Assembly (NCBI GenBank): GCA_949487015.1
Contig: CATAQZ010000005.1
Span: 1-23,171 of the forward strand
DNA from: Flavobacteriales bacterium UBA4585
GTDB lineage: Bacteria > Bacteroidota > Bacteroidia > Flavobacteriales > Schleiferiaceae
Length of the DNA stretch: 23,171 bases
Direction of reading: 5' to 3'
This document shows positions 1 through 7,506 of the stretch, piece by piece. The first letter of the stretch is position 1. Each line of letters opens with the position of its first letter. Under the pieces are notes generated by a model. It saw only the letters and a program-made list of their open reading frames with translations. It did no database searches and was not told the origin of the DNA. The translations under genes and the position numbers were made by a program.

Positions 1-390
1 GCAATTGGTATTTCTGAATTTATAGAGGGCTTGCCTGATGGTTTAGACTATAATGTCCAGGAGCGCGGTGGTGTGCTCTCTGCAGGTCAGCGCCAATTAC
101 TAGCTTTCCTAAGAGCTTATATAACAAATCCAGCAGTATTAATTCTTGATGAAGCTACCTCGTCAATCGATTCACATACGGAAGAATTGATTCAACGTGC
201 CTTGATTGCACTAACACAAAACAGAACATCAGTGATCATCGCGCACCGTCTTTCGACGATACAACATGCGGACAGAATCATAGTGCTTGATAAAGGACGA
301 GTAGTTGAGATGGGAAGTCACCAGCAACTGCTCGAAAAAGCTGGAGCGTATTATAATTTATACGAGAAGCAGTTTGCTTCGGTGGAGTAA
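1..390 (+). CDS. ABC exporter, C-terminal part of the ATPase domain (5' truncated)
   Basis: The reading frame is open from the first base, so the gene starts outside the window. The visible 129 residues are the second half of an ABC nucleotide-binding domain. They hold a signature motif LSAGQ (visible residues 26-30), Walker B ILDEA with the catalytic Glu, D-loop SSID and H-loop IIAHRLST, followed by the usual C-terminal tail. This arrangement is typical of type IV (MsbA/MdlB-like) exporters, in which a membrane domain precedes the ATPase. The signature has Ala in place of the first Gly (LSAGQ rather than LSGGQ), which is common in this exporter branch. The substrate (lipid, peptide or drug) cannot be told from this part. 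The gene ends at a hairpin shared with rho, which converges on it. The ATPase call is firm; the exporter class is inferred from family resemblance. Confidence 0.9.
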   Translation, partial: AIGISEFIEGLPDGLDYNVQERGGVLSAGQRQLLAFLRAYITNPAVLILDEATSSIDSHTEELIQRALIALTQNRTSVIIAHRLSTIQHADRIIVLDKGRVVEMGSHQQLLEKAGAYYNLYEKQFASVE

Positions 391-418
391 AAAAAAAGCG
401 GCCCTCGTGGGCCGCTTT
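389..418. terminator. Bidirectional intrinsic terminator between the ABC exporter gene and rho
   Basis: A perfect 10-bp stem (395-404 pairing with 409-418) closes a 4-nt loop TCGT. On the minus strand it is followed by a run of nine U (A tract 389-397 on the plus strand), which makes it a strong factor-independent terminator for rho. On the plus strand only three U follow the stem, so termination of the ABC gene is probably weaker but plausible. The hairpin starts inside the A run next to the exporter stop codon and ends 2 nt before the rho stop codon. Confidence 0.85.
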
Positions 419-420
419 GC

Positions 421-1962
421 TTATCCGTTCATGGAGATTAAGAACTCCGCATTGTCTTTTGTCTTTCGAACACGGTCGCTCAAGAATTCCATTGCTTCAA
501 TAGGCGTCATATCTGCAAGGTATTTTCTTAAGATCCACATACGCTGAAGAACATCTGGTGCGAGCAGCAGGTCTTCTTTACGCGTACCACTTTCTGTAAG
601 GTTAATTGCCGGCCAAATTCTACGGTTTGCAATCTTACGATCCAGTTGCATTTCCATATTACCCGTCCCTTTAAACTCTTCAAAGATGACTTCATCCATT
701 TTCGAACCGGTGTCTATAAGTGCTGTTGCTAGAATGGTCAGCGACCCACCGCCTTCGATATTACGAGCGGCTCCAAAGAATCGCTTGGGGCGTTGTAATG
801 CATTCGCATCGACACCACCAGATAGAATCTTACCAGAGGCAGGACTCACAGTATTATATGCACGGGCTAAACGAGTAATACTGTCGAGCATAATGATGAC
901 GTCGTGACCACATTCGGTCATGCGCTTTGCTTTTTCTAGTACTATGTTCGCCACTTTCACGTGGTGGTCAGCAGGTTCATCGAAAGTCGAAGCGACTACC
1001 TCTGCATTTACACTACGACTCATATCAGTAACCTCCTCCGGACGTTCGTCAATCAAAAGGACGATCATATAAGCCTCGGGATGATTTGCTGCAATAGCGT
1101 TGGCAAGCTCCTTCATCAAAGTGGTCTTACCGGTTTTCGGCTGGGCCACAATCAAACCACGTTGTCCCTTACCGATCGGAGAAAACAGATCGATTATACG
1201 TGTTGAGTCAGTGCTTCTTCTTGTGGTTATATCGAATTTACTTTCTGGGAAAAGCGGAGTTAAGTGTTCAAATGAAACGCGGTCACGAACATACTCCGGA
1301 GTACGTCCGTTGATACTGTTGACCTTGACAAGAGGAAAGTATTTCTCGCCTTCACGTGGTGGGCGTACTTCGCCGGTGATGGTATCGCCCGTCTTAAGAC
1401 CCATTCCACGAATCTGATTTTGGCTTACATAAATATCATCTGGCGAATTCAAATAGTTGAAATCCGAACTTCTTAAGAAGCCATAACCATCTGGCATGAT
1501 TTCAAGCACACCTTCGTTCGCAATAATACCTTCAAAGTGAAACTCTTTAGGTCTACGTTTATTGCGCTGATCTCGTTGGTTTTGATCCCTGTTGTTATTG
1601 TTACGTGGACCTTTTTCGGGGCGACCTCCTTTTTCGTGACGGTGTCCCTTGTTATGGCGCTCAACGTTTTCATTCTGCGGTGTCTGCGGCTCTTTCTCTT
1701 TCTTAGCGTTTGGTTCGCGCTTCTCGTTTTGAGTTGGAGACTCCGTTTTAACCGTTTCCTTGGCTGCAGTATTTTCTGAACGCTCGGTTTTTATTGGGCT
1801 GTTAGTTGCTTTTTCAGCAGTGGAGGATTGTCCAGTTTTGTTTAAAATGGCGCTCACGAGTTCGCCTTTTTTCATGTAACGGGCTTTTGGAATATCAAGT
1901 GATGCTCCTAAGTCCTTTAGTTCAGGCAGCTTACGTGCCTGTAAATCGTTTTCAGTCAACAT
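421..1962 (-). CDS. rho: Transcription termination factor Rho, with long disordered insert
   Basis: Rho is the hexameric RNA-dependent ATPase that releases RNA polymerase from transcripts. The 513-residue protein has an N-terminal SAP-like Rho_N segment (about 1-42), then a hydrophilic linker of about 95 residues (44-140) rich in Lys, Glu, Asn, Arg and Gln. The cold-shock-type RNA-binding domain follows (about 141-215), then the RecA-like motor. Motor motifs are the P-loop AQPKTGKT (273-280), Walker B IIMLDS, and the conserved R/Q-loop stretch around SGGVDANALQ. Compared with the 419-residue E. coli Rho, the extra length is the linker, as is usual in Bacteroidota. The ATG at 1962 is kept because the Rho_N segment begins directly after it. 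Divergent from DUF4293 across 142 bp. No clear TAnnTTTG element was found in that gap. It ends at an intrinsic terminator. Confidence 0.98.
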   Translation of the reverse strand: MLTENDLQARKLPELKDLGASLDIPKARYMKKGELVSAILNKTGQSSTAEKATNSPIKTERSENTAAKETVKTESPTQNEKREPNAKKEKEPQTPQNENVERHNKGHRHEKGGRPEKGPRNNNNRDQNQRDQRNKRRPKEFHFEGIIANEGVLEIMPDGYGFLRSSDFNYLNSPDDIYVSQNQIRGMGLKTGDTITGEVRPPREGEKYFPLVKVNSINGRTPEYVRDRVSFEHLTPLFPESKFDITTRRSTDSTRIIDLFSPIGKGQRGLIVAQPKTGKTTLMKELANAIAANHPEAYMIVLLIDERPEEVTDMSRSVNAEVVASTFDEPADHHVKVANIVLEKAKRMTECGHDVIIMLDSITRLARAYNTVSPASGKILSGGVDANALQRPKRFFGAARNIEGGGSLTILATALIDTGSKMDEVIFEEFKGTGNMEMQLDRKIANRRIWPAINLTESGTRKEDLLLAPDVLQRMWILRKYLADMTPIEAMEFLSDRVRKTKDNAEFLISMNG

Positions 1963-2104
1963 GTTTTTTGGGATAGAATAGGTAGAAGTTGAGCCGATGC
2001 TCGATCAATAATTAGCTCTACACAACAATAATAGTGAGATTTAGAGATTAAATGAAAATTGGCGCAGTATTTTTTTCAACTTTGTCGCAAGAAATTTTAA
2101 CCGT

Positions 2105-2500
2105 ATGATTCAACGCATTCAGACTCTTTACCTTTTTGGTGCAGCTATAATTAGTACTCTTGGCGCTTTTGTGTTGCCCTTATATGCCATAGAATCGGAG
2201 GCGTTTAGGGCTACTGCTGGCATGTATACTTTTCTCACCTTCGGGATAAGTATGTCACTATTTAGTGGAGCGGTTTTGTTGTATCGCAATCGTAAAATGC
2301 AACTCGTTGTGGTCCGATTAGGTATGCTTAGTGCCCTAGCGGCCATGGGTTTCATTGCTCAAGCAATTTTAACTAACGTTGGAGCTGAAGCAAGTTGGGG
2401 AGCAGCAGCACCCTTTGCCTGCATTCTTTTCGCTTTTCTTGCATCAAAAGGTATTCAGAAGGATGAGAAAAAGGTCCGTAGTCTAGATCGACTCCGCTAG
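2105..2500 (+). CDS. DUF4293 family membrane protein
   Basis: A 131-residue protein with four predicted membrane helices (about 8-28, 41-60, 66-89 and 97-116) and a short basic cytoplasmic tail. The N-terminus MIQRIQTLYL matches the start typical of the Bacteroidota DUF4293 family, which is often found beside rho. Its function is unknown. It is an inner-membrane protein by topology. Its last 18 bases overlap the end of the convergent HsdR-N-like gene, so there is no room for a terminator between the two genes. Family assignment comes from sequence pattern and neighbourhood; no enzymatic motif is visible. Confidence 0.85.
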   Translation: MIQRIQTLYLFGAAIISTLGAFVLPLYAIESEAFRATAGMYTFLTFGISMSLFSGAVLLYRNRKMQLVVVRLGMLSALAAMGFIAQAILTNVGAEASWGAAAPFACILFAFLASKGIQKDEKKVRSLDRLR

Positions 2501-2929
2501 CGGTAATGACATGCATTGCACATTATTCGTACAATCCCAGTACAGATGTTGCATTCCGTTCGTAAGCCATAAGAATGGCGCTTTAACGCTTTGATTGTAG
2601 TTAAATGCCTGATTAAATGTGGTTTGACTCAGTTTTACTGCAGGTGCTTTGCATTCAACTAAGATGATGGGTTTACCTCCTTTATTTGCGACAATGTCGG
2701 TTCTCTTTTGTTTGAACACCGTTCGAATCCCCGCCTCTGTTGTCATGTTGCTTTTTGGATAGCCCAGCGTTTCTAAATAGGCAATACAATGTTGACGCAC
2801 CCATTCTTCCGGTTCTGCGACAAGCCATTTCTTACGTATTGGGTCCCAAATTTCAATACCGTCGCCTTTCTCCCGCAGGTTTATTGCTGAAGCTATTTCA
2901 GAAGGAAAAAGTAATTCGGGATGAGACAT
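2483..2929 (-). CDS. Orphan PD-(D/E)XK protein with HsdR N-terminal-like domain
   Basis: A 148-residue protein resembling the N-terminal nuclease domain of type I restriction HsdR subunits, as widely found alone in Bacteroidota. The nuclease core is visible: Asp78 in KRTDIV, then the strand ending in E92-C-K94 (VECK), and a QxxxY element (Q107 to Y111) as in RecB-like and HsdR nucleases. No helicase motor and no neighbouring HsdM or HsdS are present, so it is not part of a restriction system in this window. It is the last gene of a minus-strand operon. Its ATG overlaps the acyltransferase stop codon by one base (TAATG), and its 3' end overlaps DUF4293 by 18 bases. Nuclease activity is inferred from the intact motif; the biological role is unknown. 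Confidence 0.85.
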   Translation of the reverse strand: MSHPELLFPSEIASAINLREKGDGIEIWDPIRKKWLVAEPEEWVRQHCIAYLETLGYPKSNMTTEAGIRTVFKQKRTDIVANKGGKPIILVECKAPAVKLSQTTFNQAFNYNQSVKAPFLWLTNGMQHLYWDCTNNVQCMSLPLAESI

Positions 2930-3486
2930 TAGAATATCTTTTTATTGTAGAGTTCCGGATGTTTACCAGCAACGTCCATATAAGCTTTCTCAATCTCAGT
3001 AAAGGTGTCCAACTCCTCACCACATGGAATTACTTTTAGAATTCCAGCATGTTTCTTTTCGTAGTCTAAAAAACCTAGAGAAATGGGTGTGCCTGCCTTT
3101 TTAGCGATTTGATAAAAGCCAGTTTTCCATTTTTCCACGCGCTTACGTGTGCCTTCCGCAGGCACCATCAAAGTCATATTTTTGTCTGACCGCAGCAATT
3201 CTGCTGCATGTTCTACTAAGTTATTTCTTTTGCTCCTGTTGACGCCAATGGCTCCCATCCACGTGAAAAATCCAAAGAAGTACCATTGGGTATAAAAGTC
3301 TTTAATAAAGAATTTCAGGGGTAGACGCATGAGCCAAAAAGTACCTACTGCATAGACTAAGTCGTAGTTCGAGGTATGTGGTGCAGCAATCATTACAGAG
3401 TTTTGAGCAGCTTTTATATCTTCTTGAGATGCCACAAGTTTCCAGCCGGTTACAAAGAAAACAAATCGGGCGATGAGGTATTTCAT
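2929..3486 (-). CDS. 1-acyl-sn-glycerol-3-phosphate (PlsC/LPLAT-type) acyltransferase
   Basis: Transfers an acyl chain onto a lysophospholipid-type acceptor at the inner membrane, by family. With the chosen start the protein has 185 residues. The HX4D catalytic motif is HTSNYD (H37, D42). A GVNRSK block fits the substrate-binding motif, and AEGTR (E111) fits the FPEGTR block. The frame stays open to 3543, which would add 19 residues and overlap the helicase gene by 47 bases. I prefer the ATG at 3486 because MKYLIARFVFF begins like relatives of this family and leaves a 10-nt gap after the helicase stop codon. It sits between a helicase and a nuclease-fold protein in a tight operon, which does not explain its role. 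Acceptor specificity is unknown. Confidence 0.85.
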   Translation of the reverse strand: MKYLIARFVFFVTGWKLVASQEDIKAAQNSVMIAAPHTSNYDLVYAVGTFWLMRLPLKFFIKDFYTQWYFFGFFTWMGAIGVNRSKRNNLVEHAAELLRSDKNMTLMVPAEGTRKRVEKWKTGFYQIAKKAGTPISLGFLDYEKKHAGILKVIPCGEELDTFTEIEKAYMDVAGKHPELYNKKIF

Positions 3487-3496
3487 ATCAATAGGT

Positions 3497-4927
3497 TCAA
3501 GGTTGTAAAGATACGCCTTCAAACCACGCTTCTGGAAACCCAACTAGATAGACTTTAGTGGTGGCCCGGGTCATCGCCGTATATAACCATTTGTAGTAAA
3601 TAGGAGAGGGACCGTCGGGTAAATAGGGGTGTTCCACTACAACGTGTTCCCACTGTCCACCTTGGCTTTTGTGGCAGGTAATGACGTAACTGAATTTAAT
3701 TTGAAGTGCGTTGAAATAAGGATCGTTTTTGACCGATTCGTAAATTTTTCCTTTTGAACCCCGGTAGGAATATTTAGCCATCATCTGCTCGTACAAGCTA
3801 TTGCTTTGAGCTCCGCTTAATGCTGGGCTTTCACTATCAAGTGCACTGAGGTTTAGGATTACATCGATCGCTTCTTGTTTCGGGTAATCCACAAAGGCAA
3901 CGGTAGCCTCACAAAAGGTAAAACCGTACCGTTCATGAATGTTTCTGATGCTTCTAATTTCACCGATCTCGCCATTTGCGATAAATCCCATTTGGCTAGA
4001 TTCTGGTAGCCAGAAGTAGTTGTTCTTTACCACCATGAACTGGTCACCGGCAGATATGCGCTCTTCCTGAAATTTAATACGTCCGCGGATGCCTTGATTG
4101 TATTTGTTCGCTTTTTTATTACTGCGCACCACCATTGTGTTTCCGCTGCTATCGCCTGTATAGAGTTGCTCGAAAATCTCTTGCAATTGGTACCCGTCTT
4201 CAACTCTCGTTAAATCTCCGCCAGCTTCAAATACAGGCGAATCGCTTGAATCAGCTTCAATCAACTGCCGAAGCATTGTAGCATTTTTCAGAATATAGCT
4301 ATCTAAAGCTTGTCTAGTTACTTGGCGCAACGTGTGTTCTGTTGCCGGTATCCCCATCTGATTAGCGAAGAATTCTGAAGATAGTGCTGGGCTTTGTGGT
4401 TGTCCTACTGGAGGCAACTGTGCGGGGTCTCCAACCAATATGAGATGGTTGGAAGCATCTTCGAAAACGTATTGTAATAAGTCCTCTAAAAGCGAATGGT
4501 CGCCTAAAGAACGGTCTCTTTGAGTGCTGATCAAACCTGCCTCATCCACAATGAAGGTGGTGTTCTTGTTTGGGTTATTTGCTAAAACAAAGGTCGCCGC
4601 GCCACCTGAGCTCACTTTAGGACGGTATAAGCTTCTATGAATAGTGTTTGCTGGAAAGCCCGTAGCGCCGCTTAATACTTTGGCCGCGCGACCCGTAGGT
4701 GCCATCAACTTCACTTTTCGTGTGTTTTTTTTATGGACGGCTACCACACTCTTCAACAGCGTAGTCTTTCCTGTGCCCGCATACCCCTTGACAATCATGA
4801 CCTCCGGTTGAATACGACGAATGCTCAGGTATACCGCTAATTTCCGCAGTAATTGGTCCTGATCATTCGTTGGATCGAAAGGAAAAAAGCCTTTCAGATC
4901 GACATATGTATTTTGAGGTGATTGCAA
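3497..4927 (-). CDS. RecD-like SF1 ATP-dependent DNA helicase (TTG start)
   Basis: A stand-alone 476-residue superfamily 1B helicase, predicted to move 5' to 3' on DNA and to work in repair or recombination. Motifs in order are Walker A GYAGTGKTT (48-56, K54), motif Ia MAPTGRAAK, Walker B IVDEA (D128, E129), motif III GDPAQLPPVG (166-175), and near the C-terminus the RecD/UvrD-type ITCHKSQG and YTAMTRA (motif VI). It is short, with no RecD2 N-terminal extension. The start codon is TTG at 4927. The codon immediately upstream is an in-frame TAA, and no ATG or GTG occurs before the conserved FPFDPTNDQ segment, so TTG is the only plausible start. It is first in a minus-strand operon with the acyltransferase and the PD-(D/E)XK protein. 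Confidence 0.93.
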   Translation of the reverse strand: MQSPQNTYVDLKGFFPFDPTNDQDQLLRKLAVYLSIRRIQPEVMIVKGYAGTGKTTLLKSVVAVHKKNTRKVKLMAPTGRAAKVLSGATGFPANTIHRSLYRPKVSSGGAATFVLANNPNKNTTFIVDEAGLISTQRDRSLGDHSLLEDLLQYVFEDASNHLILVGDPAQLPPVGQPQSPALSSEFFANQMGIPATEHTLRQVTRQALDSYILKNATMLRQLIEADSSDSPVFEAGGDLTRVEDGYQLQEIFEQLYTGDSSGNTMVVRSNKKANKYNQGIRGRIKFQEERISAGDQFMVVKNNYFWLPESSQMGFIANGEIGEIRSIRNIHERYGFTFCEATVAFVDYPKQEAIDVILNLSALDSESPALSGAQSNSLYEQMMAKYSYRGSKGKIYESVKNDPYFNALQIKFSYVITCHKSQGGQWEHVVVEHPYLPDGPSPIYYKWLYTAMTRATTKVYLVGFPEAWFEGVSLQP

Positions 4928-4948
4928 TTAAAAATTATTGTAGTTTTG
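4922..4948 (+). promoter_or_regulatory. Candidate promoter for the pseudopilin-like gene
   Basis: TAGTTTTG at 4941-4948 matches the Bacteroidota -7 consensus TAnnTTTG, 24 nt upstream of the ATG at 4973. A TTG at 4922-4924 could serve as the -33 element with a 16-nt spacer, slightly shorter than usual. The region overlaps the first codons of the divergent helicase gene, so the two promoters are packed into or across a 45-bp gap. Confidence 0.42.
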
Positions 4949-4972
4949 GGCCATAATTGTTGATTTAGACCC

Positions 4973-5605
4973 ATGAATTCAAAGGTACAACTAGGAATTA
5001 AAGTAGTTCTCATCCTTCTCTCGACGTACTTCACGTACCGTATTTACAACAGCATCATGCAACCCATTAAATTCCAGCGTATTGAGCGTGTGAGAATTTG
5101 TGATGTTACGGAGAAACTTGAAAACATTCGCGAGGCACAATTGGCCTATAAAACTGAAAACGGCGCGTTCTGTTCAGATATCAATGAACTCGTTGCGTTT
5201 GTAGATACAGGCGTCATCAACATCATCGAGCGTAAGGATACAAGCTTTATGTACTACGATAAGGTGTATCAAAAGGAAATGAATAAGGATTCCGTAATGC
5301 TACGTGTGCTTGGTCAAGAGCCTGTTGCAGTTCAGCTGTTCGGTGATGGATTTGATGCACAGACGATGCTTAGAATACCGGGAACAGACAGTTTATTTAC
5401 AATGAACGCGGGCAAGATTAATAAAAATGCCGTTGATGTTGCTACCTTTGAGGTAAGTGCGCCATACGCTACTGTTTTTGCCGATGTTGCGGATAGCTAT
5501 CCTCAAGCATTTAGTAAGGTCGCGAATGAAGCATTAACCATTGGATCATTAACAGAACCTACCATCAGTGGTAACTACGAAAACACTTACTGTAAGTCAG
5601 AATAA
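4973..5605 (+). CDS. Membrane-anchored pseudopilin-like protein of unknown function
   Basis: A 210-residue protein with one N-terminal membrane helix (about 8-25) and a large soluble part probably facing the periplasm. After the helix comes a segment (about 43-77) that resembles the start of major pseudopilins such as GspG: an amphipathic helix NIREAQLAYK, then TENGAFCSDINELVAFV. No prepilin peptidase site (Gly followed by a hydrophobic Phe/Thr-Leu stretch) precedes the helix, so it is not a normal processed pilin. Its last 38 bases overlap the DUF3822 gene, and rsmD follows. The same gene order is familiar from other Bacteroidota genomes (recalled, not checked). The resemblance to pseudopilins is mine by eye and could be superficial. 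Confidence 0.75.
   Translation: MNSKVQLGIKVVLILLSTYFTYRIYNSIMQPIKFQRIERVRICDVTEKLENIREAQLAYKTENGAFCSDINELVAFVDTGVINIIERKDTSFMYYDKVYQKEMNKDSVMLRVLGQEPVAVQLFGDGFDAQTMLRIPGTDSLFTMNAGKINKNAVDVATFEVSAPYATVFADVADSYPQAFSKVANEALTIGSLTEPTISGNYENTYCKSE
4980..4987 (-). promoter_or_regulatory. Possible -7 element for the helicase operon
   Basis: On the minus strand this reads TACCTTTG, a full match to the Bacteroidota -7 consensus TAnnTTTG, lying 52 nt upstream of the helicase TTG start. I do not see a TTG -33 element at the expected distance. It lies inside the start of the divergent gene. Support is therefore only the -7 match and its orientation. Confidence 0.3.
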
Positions 5606-6368
5606 TCTAGATCCAGCTTTCGCGAATGCGAAGGCAGGTGAGAGTACATTGTCCATCCTGTTCCAACAGGATGGACTTTCTTTTTTGGTACGTCATACAA
5701 CCACACGTCAGATCTATTTATTCGGATTTCATCCTCGTTCATCTTGGGGAGAAAATCCCATAGCAGACGTTCTTGCTGGATTTCAAGAATTACCAGGTGA
5801 AGTACTTTATGCCATTGAAGCCCCACATACTGTTCTAATTCCTGAAATTATGAGCGGAGGCGAAGTGCCGGACTGGACCGCCACAGTTTTAGGTCAGAAA
5901 GCGAATTTTATGGATTTAAGTTCTTCGAACTCCATGACATTTTTATCGTATTTAAATGAATCCGATTTTCGCTTAAGTCAGAGCGATACTTTAGTGTGCA
6001 GGCACAATTGGGCCGTTCAATTGGAACGAATAAAACCAACTTCAAGCCCTAAACTTTGGGTTCATATTTACGCAGACAGTGTTCAGGTTTTTGCTGGATC
6101 AGCAAATAAATGGCAGGTAGTTAATAGTTTTCCATGCAGTAACGAGTCCGAATTAATGTATCATTTAGGAAATGTCTCAGAGCAGCTAGGATGGGATCGA
6201 GCAGCAACAGAAGTAGAGTTGAGTGGCTACTCTGCGCGTGCGTATAAATCTGTTTTAGAGCCGTATTTTTCTAACCTACAGTTATTTAAAACCCAGCAAT
6301 GGGCAAAAATCAGTTCTGCTTTATCCGATTTTGATGCCGTAGCCTTTGCTAATCTCCTTCGTTTATGA
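5568..6368 (+). CDS. DUF3822 family protein (actin-like ATPase fold)
   Basis: A 266-residue protein matching the Bacteroidota DUF3822 pattern, with an N-terminal segment like LSILFQQDGLSFLV and a middle segment WVHIYADSVQVFA. The family has been structurally assigned to the ASKHA (actin/Hsp70/PilM-like) fold through a Bacteroides thetaiotaomicron member. Whether this one binds ATP cannot be seen from the sequence. I use the GTG at 5568, which overlaps the preceding gene by 38 bases. No ATG occurs nearby in frame, and a later TTG at 5649 would remove conserved N-terminal residues. The 3' end overlaps rsmD by four bases (ATGA). Translational coupling with both neighbours is likely. Confidence 0.82.
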   Translation: MVTTKTLTVSQNNLDPAFANAKAGESTLSILFQQDGLSFLVRHTTTRQIYLFGFHPRSSWGENPIADVLAGFQELPGEVLYAIEAPHTVLIPEIMSGGEVPDWTATVLGQKANFMDLSSSNSMTFLSYLNESDFRLSQSDTLVCRHNWAVQLERIKPTSSPKLWVHIYADSVQVFAGSANKWQVVNSFPCSNESELMYHLGNVSEQLGWDRAATEVELSGYSARAYKSVLEPYFSNLQLFKTQQWAKISSALSDFDAVAFANLLRL

Positions 6369-6919
6369 GAATTGTCAGCGGAAAATGGCGCAGTAAAAGA
6401 ATTACCGCTCCGAAAAATTTACCGACACGGCCAACCACTGACTTTGCAAAAGAAAGTTTATTTAATGTTCTAAACAATCGGTTTGATTTTGAAGAAGTCC
6501 GTGTTCTAGACCTTTTTTCAGGCACAGGCAACATCAGCTATGAATTTGCTTCGCGGGGTGCGGTAGATTTAATTGCAGTTGATCAAAATAGAAATTGCAC
6601 TCGGTTTATCACAACTACTTCAGAAGCTTTGGATGCAGGTATACATGTCGTCCAGGCAGATGCATTGCAGTATGTTCGTCGTGCTTCAACAAGTTTTGAC
6701 CTCATCTTTGCGGATCCACCTTATGATTGGGATCGCTACGAAGATTTAGCAAAGTCTATAATCGATCTAGGGCTATTACGCGAAGACGGAGAGGCCGTTA
6801 TCGAACACAGTGATCAAACGGATTTGAGTCACTTGCCTGGATTTTTCGCCCACCGCCGCTACGGTCATGTCAATTTTAGTTTCTTTTCTAGGCCTCAAGA
6901 TTTAGCAGAGGAGGACTAG
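6365..6919 (+). CDS. rsmD: 16S rRNA (guanine966-N2)-methyltransferase RsmD
   Basis: Methylates G966 of 16S rRNA using S-adenosylmethionine. The 184-residue protein has the family N-terminus MRIVSGKWRSKRI, the RPTTDFAKESLFN segment (22-34), SAM motif I VLDLFSGTGN (47-56), and the N6/N2-methyltransferase catalytic DPPY (117-120). Length matches the family. It starts within the DUF3822 stop codon (ATGA overlap). Its TAG stop shares the palindrome CTAG with the stop of the convergent XTP diphosphatase gene. Confidence 0.95.
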   Translation: MRIVSGKWRSKRITAPKNLPTRPTTDFAKESLFNVLNNRFDFEEVRVLDLFSGTGNISYEFASRGAVDLIAVDQNRNCTRFITTTSEALDAGIHVVQADALQYVRRASTSFDLIFADPPYDWDRYEDLAKSIIDLGLLREDGEAVIEHSDQTDLSHLPGFFAHRRYGHVNFSFFSRPQDLAEED

Positions 6920-7491
6920 TTCTCTTTCAAAAATGCAACCAATTTTTTAATGGCCAGGCCCCGGTGTGAGATTTCATTTTTCGTTGGTGCATCCATTTCT
7001 GCAAAGGTTGTACTGAATCCGTTTGGGGAAAAGATAGGATCGTAACCAAAGCCTTTAGCGCCTGATTGTGAAGTAGTGATTACTCCATTCACTGTTCCTT
7101 CAAAAAGATATTCATTACCGTTTAGTACGAGTGCCACTGCGGTTCTAAACCGCGCATCGCGATTCTTCTGGTCTCTAAGTTCGTGAAGGACTTTGTCCAT
7201 ATTTGCCTGTGGGTCTTTCTCAGGGCCTGCGAATCGTGCGCTAAAAACTCCTGGAGCTCCATTCAAAGCCTCAATTTCTAGTCCGGTATCGTCCGAAAAA
7301 CAGGATAAACCGTGTTTCTGCCAAACCGTTCGAGCTTTGATCCATGCATTGCCCTCTAAGGTCTGTGCGGTTTCCTCAATTTCTTCATGATCTCCAAGGT
7401 CGGTTAATCCAATTACCTCGTAATCTGGTGCTAATAATTCACGAACCTCTTGTAACTTACCCGGGTTATGCGTCGCAAAGACCAATTTCAT
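6916..7491 (-). CDS. rdgB: XTP/dITP diphosphatase (non-canonical purine NTP pyrophosphatase)
   Basis: Hydrolyses dITP, ITP and XTP to the monophosphates, which keeps deaminated purines out of DNA and RNA. The 191-residue protein carries the family start LVFATHNPGKLQEV with the substrate-binding THNPGK, the acidic pair in FSDDTGLEI (D67, D68), NGAPGVFSARFAG, GFGYDPIF, and the C-terminal SHR (175-177). It converges with rsmD with a 4-nt stop overlap and is divergent from the transporter gene across only 15 bp. Its own promoter must therefore lie in the transporter coding start; a -7 match is present at 7512-7519. Confidence 0.95.
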   Translation of the reverse strand: MKLVFATHNPGKLQEVRELLAPDYEVIGLTDLGDHEEIEETAQTLEGNAWIKARTVWQKHGLSCFSDDTGLEIEALNGAPGVFSARFAGPEKDPQANMDKVLHELRDQKNRDARFRTAVALVLNGNEYLFEGTVNGVITTSQSGAKGFGYDPIFSPNGFSTTFAEMDAPTKNEISHRGLAIKKLVAFLKEN

Positions 7492-7506
7492 ATGCTATTC
7501 GTTTAG

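Noticed and set aside
1100..1417. Plus-strand open frames within rho.
   Set aside because: They lie opposite the Rho motor motifs and are explained by the coding of rho.
2483..2929. The HsdR-like gene as part of a type I restriction system.
   Set aside because: There is no motor domain in the protein and no hsdM or hsdS near; it is an orphan domain protein.
5568..5605. The 38-nt overlap of the pseudopilin-like and DUF3822 genes as a frameshift or broken fusion.
   Set aside because: Both proteins look full-length: the first has a natural end and the second keeps its conserved N-terminus, so a normal overlap is more likely.
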